A stretch of 64,000 nucleotides of DNA from an uncultured Bacilli bacterium (GTDB taxonomy: Bacteria > Bacillota_I > Bacilli_A > RF39 > UBA660). The DNA lies in contig CASPWD010000003.1 in assembly GCA_949425635.1 (NCBI GenBank), positions 1-64,000 of the forward strand. The letters run 5' to 3'. The notes below the pieces were generated by a model. That model saw only the letters and a program-made list of their open reading frames with translations. It did not search any database and was not told where the DNA came from. Shown in pieces: positions 34,109 to 40,914 of this stretch. Made by a program: the position numbers and the translations under genes. Numbering within the stretch: position 1 is the first letter of the stretch; each line of letters starts with the position of its first letter.

Positions 34109-34987
34109 TTAAAATCCAAATATACCTTTAAAGAAATCTGCTATTTTCTCAAATATATTCTTTTCTTCTTGAGTTTGATTTTGTTGTTCTATAATAGGTA
34201 CTTCTGTTGTTTCTTCCTTTTCATCTTCAAGTTTAGTTTCTATAATTTCTCCATTTGCAAGTGTTAAACTTTCTATACCATAACAACCATTTGCTATTTG
34301 ACATTTATCTTCATAAGATAACCAAGCTGTTCCATTATTTCCCCATTGAGTACCCCAAGAATTTAATACTAACCATGCACCATCATTTTCAGGTTTTTCA
34401 TAGTAGAAATTGTCTTTTGAATAATTATCATCCCAACCTATTATCACTATTGCATGTCCAATAGGTCTTTCTTCTACAAATTTATCTTTACGATATATTC
34501 CACCTTTATATCTATCTGTTTGTCTATCACATTGAATTGAAGCAAATGTTCCTCCATAGTTCATTATATATTTTTTAACTGTTTCTACATCTTTATTTAT
34601 ATTCATTGCATACTCAAATTTTTCTATTACTGCTTTTTTAGTTGCTTCATCAAACTTCTTTTGATTTGTTTCATTTATTGCATATTCTTTAGTAGGAAAA
34701 TCACTCTCTAATACATGCTTCCCATAAGTACCACCAAAGTCGTTCCAATGTGAAAAATATCCTATTGATAGATTATAATTTATTCCTTTTGTTTTTTGTA
34801 TATATGTTTCTATCATTTTTTGCTCTGCATAAATTCCACATAATGATGTTTGCTTTTGATTTTCTACTTCAATACTTATATCATTTCTTAAATCATATTT
34901 ACTTGGTATTTCCTCATCTGTTGCATAAACACTGGTACATAATAGAATTAGAATTAAAATAATACTACTTAAAATTTTATTTTTCAT
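34109..34987 (-). CDS. secreted papain-like (C1A) cysteine protease
   Basis: 292 residues from the ATG at 34987 (AGAGGTG upstream). An N-terminal signal peptide (basic MKNK, hydrophobic stretch, then VYAT) is followed by the mature start PSKYDLRND. The catalytic set is complete: oxyanion Gln about 44, Cys about 50 in QTSLCGIYA, His about 178 in GHAIVIIGW, Asn about 209 in LNSWGTQWG. After a Glu/Thr-rich linker the C-terminus ends in an amphipathic helix (FEKIADFFKGIFGF). It should act outside the cytoplasmic membrane. It has its own early promoter and terminator. Such a gene is unusual in a phage. Confidence 0.88.
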   Translation of the reverse strand: MKNKILSSIILILILLCTSVYATDEEIPSKYDLRNDISIEVENQKQTSLCGIYAEQKMIETYIQKTKGINYNLSIGYFSHWNDFGGTYGKHVLESDFPTKEYAINETNQKKFDEATKKAVIEKFEYAMNINKDVETVKKYIMNYGGTFASIQCDRQTDRYKGGIYRKDKFVEERPIGHAIVIIGWDDNYSKDNFYYEKPENDGAWLVLNSWGTQWGNNGTAWLSYEDKCQIANGCYGIESLTLANGEIIETKLEDEKEETTEVPIIEQQNQTQEEKNIFEKIADFFKGIFGF

Positions 34988-35029
34988 ATAAAACACCTCT
35001 CAACTATATTATAAACTTAAATTTTAATT

Positions 35030-35058
35030 ATTATACAATAAGTTTTGAAATATGTCAA
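35030..35058 (-). promoter_or_regulatory. early sigma-A-type promoter, copy 6
   Basis: Minus-strand TTGACA, a 17-base spacer with two changes from the consensus copy, and TATAAT. It drives only the protease gene and lies back to back with late promoter copy 7. Confidence 0.8.
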
Positions 35059-35086
35059 GTATTATTTTTATAGTTTAATAATTTTG

Positions 35087-35100
35087 TAAAATATTAATGA
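35087..35100 (+). promoter_or_regulatory. putative phage late promoter, copy 7
   Basis: GTAAAATATTAATGA followed by CAGG, 48 bases before the ATG of the tail-fibre gene. Confidence 0.55.
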
Positions 35101-35134
35101 CAGGAAATTTTTATTGAAAGGAGGAATTTATGTA

Positions 35135-37804
35135 ATGGCAAATAAAAATCCACAGGGACCTAAAGTTGGTTCAAACCTACCATCTATAAATAATCTTGCT
35201 ATAAGAACTGAAAAATGGTCTTGGGTAGGGGGTGTGTTAGATGGACAAGAAGCAGGTATATTCATATTCACTAAAATAGAAGCTTGGAGAGACCATGCCT
35301 ATTATGATAAACAATTACATATAAAATTTTATATGGATAGTGAATCTAAATATATGGCAACCAATAAATATACACATGATTGGGAGGCTATTATTGGAAT
35401 ACAAAATAAGAAAACAAGATTTTTTTACGAATCTGGTTATGGACAAGCACCATTTCCACCTCAACCTGTAAGTGAAGGAATTATAGGGCATTTATGGAGT
35501 GGTACTAACCCTATTGAAATTATAGTAGAAAATACAGATAGAAGAGATAGTTGGATTGAACAAGAAGAGAAAGAAAATGGTTTGATACCTGATGCTACAA
35601 TTTATACATACGAAACTGGTAGATTTTCAGAAGCCTATGTAAAGGGATATGTTCATGCTAATGATGTTGGGTCTCATACTGCATCTAAACAAATAAAAGC
35701 AGATTTCTTTTATCCTCCGTATAGAGAAATAGTAGATAATGATAAACACCCAGACCCTCCACCTGTAGGAAGTAATACTGGAGGAAAAGATATAGGAAAA
35801 GGAACTGAAAATGAAACTGTAACAATATCTAGTACATATTCTATATCAAGGGTAGGAGATACTCAATCTGTAAGTTGGACTCCTAACGGAACATCTGGAA
35901 ACTATGGTGAATCTATAACAAATAAAGTAATTGTTGATAGAGTAGGTAATTCTAATAGTAGTCCATATAATTTTACAACACCATCTCCTGTTGCAAGTAC
36001 CTATAATGCTTATGTAGAAAGATACTATACAAATTATCCAGATATTATGACAAGAAGTAATACACTTTCATTGAAAACTTACTCTAAACCAAGTCTAACA
36101 GGTATTACACTAGGTAAATACACTTTAAGTCCAAGAGCAGGAACAACTTTAGGTATTACATTTAATGGTATAAATAATAGAACACATTCTATTGAGAACA
36201 ATTTTAGAAGTGGAATTTGGAGTAATATCAAAGGGAAGTATTATATAGATGAAGTTAAGACAGGAAGTTATAGAGAATTATCATTAGATGAAATAAAAAC
36301 AATGTTTCCAGATACATCTGCTGTAAATGGTATTGTTAATGGAACAGTTTATGGAAATAGAAGAAATTTAGGTGTAAATGGTGGAAATCCAGGAAATGGT
36401 CAACTTGTATATGAAACAAATACTTATTCAAGAGGAATTACTATAAAATATACACCAACAGAAACAATAGACCCAAATAAAGAACCAAATAATGACCCAT
36501 CAAGTAGTGGTTTAAGATATAATAAAAGAGAAAATAGAACACAAGGAGCTAAATTAACTGCAGGGCATACATGGGTTTTACCTAATACCTATAATATAAG
36601 TAGTATGGATGGTGTTGATGTAACTATTCAATATCCTAAAATAGATAGTTCTGGTGTATTAAGTGGTTATAGAATTAGATTATATTCTGCAAATGATGGT
36701 TCGCCACATGCAAATGAAAGATATTATGAACATCATTTTGATACTACGAATTATACAGATACTTTTTTAATTCCATATAATGATATTAGAAGAGGTGTAA
36801 GTGGTAATATAATTGAGATTACACCATATTATACATCAAGTAGTGGTGCTAGATGGTATGGACCAACAATTAGTAAAAAATTTGTAGATATTGCATGGAT
36901 GTTAAATGACCCAGTAATTGATTGTCCTTTAACAGGAACAACATGGCATAATCATCAATATAGAGTATTATTTAAACTGCCTATTGATAGAGATACAAAT
37001 TATAAAGGACAAAATGATATAGAATTTTATTATGGTGCTGGAACTTATAGATACCAAGAAATTCAAATAGATATAAATGGAACTGTAACTACAATAGGGA
37101 ATAATGCTTATATGAATGCTCAAAATAACTGGAATGGTCCTATTAATATTAATAATGCAAAATTAACTTATTTAAGAAAAATAATAATAAATCAATCTTT
37201 AATACCAACATATAATAATACAAATTATTATATGATTAGAATTAGAATTAGAAAGGCATATGGACAAAATCCTAATTGGGATGGCTGGAGTAATTGGTCA
37301 TCATATATAAATGTTAGTAAACAAACAGTATCTAATGAAAATGTTTTAAGACATCAAACTATAATGGCTTCTCATTACATGAATGTTCAAAATGCTTTTA
37401 ATAGAAGTACTGCTTGTTATGCTAAAACAGCATCAGATAATCAAAATTTTGTAATAAAAGAAAGTTTTGACAGAAGTAGAGGAGATAATATAAATGGACC
37501 ACATTTATCTCCACCTCAAAATACACCATTAGGAACTGTAAAAGAATATGTAAGTGAATTTAATGATTTACATCAAATGAAAAATAAAATAAATTCTTAT
37601 GGAACATTTGATACAGATAAAAACAGAAATCCTGTTAAATTAGATTATCAAAATAAACTATTAGCTACTTTTGTTCCTTCCCAAGAATTTATAACTGCTG
37701 AAAAAGACCAAAATGGTGCAACAGAATGTGATAGTCCTACAACAATATTAAAGGGTAGAAACTACATGAAATATATGTGTGATGAATTAAATAATTTATG
37801 GTAG
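35135..37804 (+). CDS. putative tail fibre / adhesin
   Basis: 889 residues from the ATG at 35135, which has AAAGGAGG ten bases upstream. Beta-rich throughout, with aromatic and Asn/Thr-rich composition and Ig- or fibronectin-like strands around residues 240-330 and 480-590. A Pro/Gly-rich hinge (PDPPPVGSNTGG) lies near residue 210. No membrane or enzymatic motif. Its own late-type promoter, size and folding style suggest a receptor-binding or virion surface protein; the exact family is not recognised. A strong terminator follows. Confidence 0.65.
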   Translation: MANKNPQGPKVGSNLPSINNLAIRTEKWSWVGGVLDGQEAGIFIFTKIEAWRDHAYYDKQLHIKFYMDSESKYMATNKYTHDWEAIIGIQNKKTRFFYESGYGQAPFPPQPVSEGIIGHLWSGTNPIEIIVENTDRRDSWIEQEEKENGLIPDATIYTYETGRFSEAYVKGYVHANDVGSHTASKQIKADFFYPPYREIVDNDKHPDPPPVGSNTGGKDIGKGTENETVTISSTYSISRVGDTQSVSWTPNGTSGNYGESITNKVIVDRVGNSNSSPYNFTTPSPVASTYNAYVERYYTNYPDIMTRSNTLSLKTYSKPSLTGITLGKYTLSPRAGTTLGITFNGINNRTHSIENNFRSGIWSNIKGKYYIDEVKTGSYRELSLDEIKTMFPDTSAVNGIVNGTVYGNRRNLGVNGGNPGNGQLVYETNTYSRGITIKYTPTETIDPNKEPNNDPSSSGLRYNKRENRTQGAKLTAGHTWVLPNTYNISSMDGVDVTIQYPKIDSSGVLSGYRIRLYSANDGSPHANERYYEHHFDTTNYTDTFLIPYNDIRRGVSGNIIEITPYYTSSSGARWYGPTISKKFVDIAWMLNDPVIDCPLTGTTWHNHQYRVLFKLPIDRDTNYKGQNDIEFYYGAGTYRYQEIQIDINGTVTTIGNNAYMNAQNNWNGPININNAKLTYLRKIIINQSLIPTYNNTNYYMIRIRIRKAYGQNPNWDGWSNWSSYINVSKQTVSNENVLRHQTIMASHYMNVQNAFNRSTACYAKTASDNQNFVIKESFDRSRGDNINGPHLSPPQNTPLGTVKEYVSEFNDLHQMKNKINSYGTFDTDKNRNPVKLDYQNKLLATFVPSQEFITAEKDQNGATECDSPTTILKGRNYMKYMCDELNNLW

Positions 37805-37835
37805 AGGTAGGAACATATAAGTCCTACCTCTTTTT
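37803..37835 (+). terminator. intrinsic terminator after tail fibre gene
   Basis: Perfect 10-bp GC-containing stem (37803-37812 with 37822-37831), nine-base loop, then TTTT. It overlaps the last bases of the fibre stop region. Confidence 0.85.
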
Positions 37836-37852
37836 ATATAAGGAGTGATTTT

Positions 37853-38026
37853 ATGTCTTTAAAAAGTAAATGCTATAAATGTGAAAAGAGATATGTAGGT
37901 TGTCATTCAAATTGTAATGACTATAAGGAATATAGAAAGGCATTAGATGTTATTAATATTAGAAGGAATAAAATAAAAGAAGATGAAAGAATGGCTTGGA
38001 GGTGTAATCATGGAAAACCCATTTAA
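37853..38026 (+). CDS. small cysteine-rich protein
   Basis: 57 residues with AAGGAGTG before the ATG. The start CYKCEKRYVGCHSNCNDYKEY has four clustered cysteines and matches a small uncharacterised family common in clostridial phages and prophages, probably a zinc-binding domain. Another cysteine sits near the end. It overlaps the next gene by 17 bases. Confidence 0.75.
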   Translation: MSLKSKCYKCEKRYVGCHSNCNDYKEYRKALDVINIRRNKIKEDERMAWRCNHGKPI

Positions 38027-38267
38027 TATAAAAGAATTAGAAAAAAATTTAATTGAAAAATTAAGCGAGGTAAAAACAATAATGGATAAACAAAGAGATG
38101 AATTAGCTGTAAGTATTAGAAAGGATGTTGTAGCAGTTCAATTAAAAGATATACTAACTGAAAACTCTAGTTTTTATTCATTAAAAAATGCTTTAGAAGA
38201 TTATATAAAAGATTTATATAATAATATACAACCAGTAGAGGAGGACAAAGAAGATGAAATCAACTAA
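38010..38267 (+). CDS. hypothetical acidic helical protein
   Basis: 85 residues from the ATG at 38010 (TTGGAGG upstream). Helical, with a basic middle and a very acidic end (EEDKEDEIN). It overlaps both neighbours. An antitoxin role for the MazF-like gene two positions downstream is conceivable from its acidic tail but not supported by any motif. Confidence 0.6.
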   Translation: MENPFNIKELEKNLIEKLSEVKTIMDKQRDELAVSIRKDVVAVQLKDILTENSSFYSLKNALEDYIKDLYNNIQPVEEDKEDEIN

Positions 38268-38424
38268 TAAAAGTGATTATATAGAATTGATTTGTAAAAA
38301 CTTATGTAAAAATTATGATACATGTGATAAAAACCATATATACATAAACACAATTAGTGAGAAAACTTCAAACATAGGTTGTCCTGTTTTTATGAAAAAG
38401 GGGGATACTATAAATGGAAATTAA
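38254..38424 (+). CDS. small cysteine-containing protein
   Basis: 56 residues with GAGGAGG upstream of the ATG. Cysteines occur in CKNLCKNYDTC near the start and in GCPVF near residue 43, a zinc-type arrangement. It overlaps the MazF-like gene by 11 bases, so their translation is coupled. Confidence 0.65.
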   Translation: MKSTNKSDYIELICKNLCKNYDTCDKNHIYINTISEKTSNIGCPVFMKKGDTINGN

Positions 38425-38737
38425 AAGAGGGGAGATTTGGTATTGTAAAAATTTTGGAAATGGTTTACAAGGAATACTATCTGGACCAAGACCTGTGCTA
38501 ATAATATCGAATGATGTATTTAATCAATTTAGTCCAGTAGTAAACATATTAGGAATATCAGAACAAAAGAAAGAAAGTCCAGTACATTTTTCTGTAAATC
38601 TTGAAGCAAAAAGCTATATTAACTGTGAACAAATATATACAGTAAATAAATCATCATTAGTTAGGAAAATGTCAACTTTAGATGACCATCAGATGTTAGA
38701 AATAGAAAATTTATTAACTTTTCAATTACACTTATAA
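38414..38737 (+). CDS. MazF/PemK-like endoribonuclease
   Basis: 107 residues, the usual length. Family features are the start EIKRGEIWYC, GPRPVLIISNDVFN near residues 24-37, the strand VVNILGISEQ, and INCEQIYTVNKSSL near 69-82. These toxins are small beta-barrel RNases that cut mRNA at short motifs. No MazE-type antitoxin is recognisable next to it. In a lytic gene cluster it may serve host or phage mRNA turnover; activity is inferred from family only. GAGGGG-like sites are internal, and the start overlaps the previous gene. Confidence 0.82.
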   Translation: MEIKRGEIWYCKNFGNGLQGILSGPRPVLIISNDVFNQFSPVVNILGISEQKKESPVHFSVNLEAKSYINCEQIYTVNKSSLVRKMSTLDDHQMLEIENLLTFQLHL

Positions 38738-38750
38738 GATGTTATAAATA
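38737..38750 (+). promoter_or_regulatory. putative middle promoter motif, copy a
   Basis: AGATGTTATAAATA, 31 bases before the ATG at 38768. Similar motifs precede three further replication genes. No -35 box is apparent. Confidence 0.35.
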
Positions 38751-38767
38751 AATAGGAGGACAAATTT

Positions 38768-39028
38768 ATGGAAAATTCTAATATAGATTTACAATCTATT
38801 ATAAAGAGAATAAATATGTATAAAGTTTCTTCTAGTAATATTTCTGCACTAGGATATAATCAAACAACTCATGTATTAAGGGTCATATTTAGTAATAATG
38901 CTTCTTACTTATATTTTGAGGTAGAACCTTTAATATGGGATGCATTAATTAAAAGTCAAAGTAAGGGAAGATTTTTAACAGAAAATATAATTAGAAGAAA
39001 AGATAAATATAAATATTTAAAAATATAG
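38768..39028 (+). CDS. KTSC-domain protein
   Basis: 86 residues. The C-terminal 65 fit the KTSC family: VSSSNISALGYNQ, then VIFSNNASYLYFEV, then ALIKSQSKGRFL. KTSC domains are short, often found in phage and bacterial proteins linked to RNA or tRNA metabolism, but their activity is not settled. AATAGGAGG precedes the ATG. Confidence 0.8.
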   Translation: MENSNIDLQSIIKRINMYKVSSSNISALGYNQTTHVLRVIFSNNASYLYFEVEPLIWDALIKSQSKGRFLTENIIRRKDKYKYLKI

Positions 39029-39043
39029 AAAGGAGGAAATAAG

Positions 39044-39574
39044 ATGTTTGACAGTTTAAAAAGATTACATAAAAGTAAAGCATTATCTAACCTACCACAT
39101 TATAATTATAAGAAATTTTGTAAAAGATTTTCAACATCAAACCCAGCAAGAATATTTTGGTTAGAATCTGATTTTGTTAGGAAATTTGAAATTAGAGATG
39201 CAATGACAAGAGCTTTATTAGAAACAAATTACACTAAAAGTAAAAATGAAAAATGGACTACATCGACTGTTGTTTCATTTATACATTTATATTTAGAAAG
39301 TTTAAGAGTAGATGCAAATGAAGAAATAACTAATGATTTATTAAGTGAAAGATTTAATGTAGGAAAAACAAAAATAAATACATACATATCTACATTTATA
39401 AATTTAAAACAAAATCATTATAATTTAAAACAATATTTTACTTGTTATGAATTAGTGTTTTTAAAATATAGAAATCCTAAAACACTAGCAAAGAACTTGA
39501 ATGAAAATAAAATCCCATCAAATGAATTGCAACTATTAGATGAGGTGGGTTATATAAATGTAAATAGAAGATAA
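39044..39574 (+). CDS. hypothetical basic protein
   Basis: Unrecognised 176-residue basic protein with AAAGGAGG before the ATG. Residues 100-118 (LSERFNVGKTKINTYISTF) could form a helix-turn-helix. It may be a DNA-binding regulator of the replication genes. The end of the gene runs into a short frame-disturbed stretch (39564-39742). Confidence 0.6.
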   Translation: MFDSLKRLHKSKALSNLPHYNYKKFCKRFSTSNPARIFWLESDFVRKFEIRDAMTRALLETNYTKSKNEKWTTSTVVSFIHLYLESLRVDANEEITNDLLSERFNVGKTKINTYISTFINLKQNHYNLKQYFTCYELVFLKYRNPKTLAKNLNENKIPSNELQLLDEVGYINVNRR

Positions 39575-39742
39575 AATAAGACAGCAAAAACTAGGTAAAA
39601 AATTTGATGATAATTGGAAAGAAAACTTGGCTAATGCAAAAAAAGTAAAATACTTATGAATAATGGTATTATTGCAAAATATATAAATAGAGTAGAAGAA
39701 CAAGATTACTTAAAAAAGGGATGGAAAAGAGGTAGAAAATGA
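39564..39742 (+). pseudogene. frame-disturbed remnant of a small NUMOD/homing-endonuclease-like protein
   Basis: Two short overlapping frames. The first (39564-39659) follows an ATG-TAA start-stop at 39558-39563 and reads about 31 residues without a proper start. The second (ATG 39656 to TGA 39742) reads 28 residues ending LKKGWKRGRK, the tail pattern seen in HNH-associated proteins. A run of seven A at 39638-39644 forms A AAA AAA in the first frame; a -1 slip there joins the two frames smoothly. It may be decay, or a tiny frameshifted gene. Confidence 0.45.
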
Positions 39743-40818
39743 TGAAACTTAATATTGAATTTGGAAGAACACTACTTATAGATGGTAGTTATGTCTTACA
39801 TAGAATGTTATCACAACCAAACCAATGGGATTTACAAACAACAGCTGGTAAGAGAACTGGAGGCATATTTGGATGTTTAAAAAGTATATTTAAAGAAATG
39901 CAAAGATACAACTATTTCCCAATAGTTGTATTTGATGGTGGATTATCACCCAGAAGATTAAATGTATATTCTAATTATAAAAGAAATGAAGAAAAACAAC
40001 TACTATTAGAATGTAAAGAATGTGAAAAAACAGAACAACAGATATTAGACGAAGCATTTATGAGAGAATATAGAACACAAAGAAAAGATATTATAACAAT
40101 GTTACATGGATTAGGTATTCCTTGTATTAGACTTGAAGGTTGGGAAGGTGATGACTTACTTTATATATTATCTAAAATGTCAAGAGATAGTATTATAATA
40201 TCAGATGATAAAGATTTAATTCAAGCAGTTTATGAAGATGAAAACAGAAAATGTAGAATTTGGAGAACAATGCACGAAGAAATGTGGGATATAAATACAT
40301 TAAAAAGTAAAGAAATGGATGCATGGAAATACATAAACTGCAAAGCAATAATAGGTGACCCATCTGATAATATTCCATCTGCTTGTTATGGTGTAGGTGA
40401 AAAGACTGCTAGTGGGTTATTACAACTTATAGAATCTTGCAATAAATCTAATATTTCTTTTCCACACACAGAGGAAGATTTAGATTGTAAATGTAAAAAC
40501 TTCAATATTCCAAAAAGAAAGGCATATATAAATTTTGATAAAGCACAATTTGTAGTGAATATGGAATTAATGAATTTAAAATTAGTTGATAATGATATCA
40601 CAGATGATTTTGTGAATAAATTATATGATGAAGTTATAATGGAATATAGTACAAATGATTTATATTTAGTAGACCAAAAAATAAAAGAATTCGAAATGTA
40701 TTCTGTAAATATAAATGAAATATTAAAAAGAGTATCAAAGTTACATGATTATTTAAAAATAGAAGATGAATTAAAAGTAAAAAATAGTTCAGAAGAATCA
40801 ATAAATAAATTATTTTAA
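39739..40818 (+). CDS. 5'-3' exonuclease / flap endonuclease
   Basis: 359 residues; two adjacent ATGs (39739, 39742) are both possible starts after AGAGGT. Acidic catalytic positions are visible in LLIDGSY, VVFDGG, LEGWEGDDLLY and IISDDKDL, and the H3TH DNA-binding motif in GDPSDNIPSACYGVGEKTA near residues 204-222. The family removes RNA primers and 5' flaps during replication (T4 RNase H or Pol I N-domain role). The last residues SINKLF carry the LF tail shared by six proteins here, which may bind the sliding clamp. Confidence 0.9.
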   Translation: MMKLNIEFGRTLLIDGSYVLHRMLSQPNQWDLQTTAGKRTGGIFGCLKSIFKEMQRYNYFPIVVFDGGLSPRRLNVYSNYKRNEEKQLLLECKECEKTEQQILDEAFMREYRTQRKDIITMLHGLGIPCIRLEGWEGDDLLYILSKMSRDSIIISDDKDLIQAVYEDENRKCRIWRTMHEEMWDINTLKSKEMDAWKYINCKAIIGDPSDNIPSACYGVGEKTASGLLQLIESCNKSNISFPHTEEDLDCKCKNFNIPKRKAYINFDKAQFVVNMELMNLKLVDNDITDDFVNKLYDEVIMEYSTNDLYLVDQKIKEFEMYSVNINEILKRVSKLHDYLKIEDELKVKNSSEESINKLF

Positions 40819-40822
40819 AATT

Positions 40823-40884
40823 AGATTGTCAAGATGTTATAATGAATAAGATGAAAATTACATGATAAAAACACTTGACAATCT
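40823..40884 (+). repeat. inverted repeat carrying divergent TTGACA boxes
   Basis: Arms AGATTGTCAAG (40823-40833) and CTTGACAATCT (40874-40884) are perfect 11-base inverted repeats, 40 bases apart. The right arm continues with the early promoter spacer (TTTAAAACTTATA) but its -10 is replaced by the ribosome site. The middle-type motif lies between the arms. Confidence 0.55.
40832..40848 (+). promoter_or_regulatory. putative middle promoter motif, copy b
   Basis: AGATGTTATAATGAATA, 83 bases before the ATG at 40915, inside the inverted repeat 40823-40884. Confidence 0.35.
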
Positions 40885-40914
40885 TTAAAACTTATATAAG
40901 GAAGAGGTAGTTTA

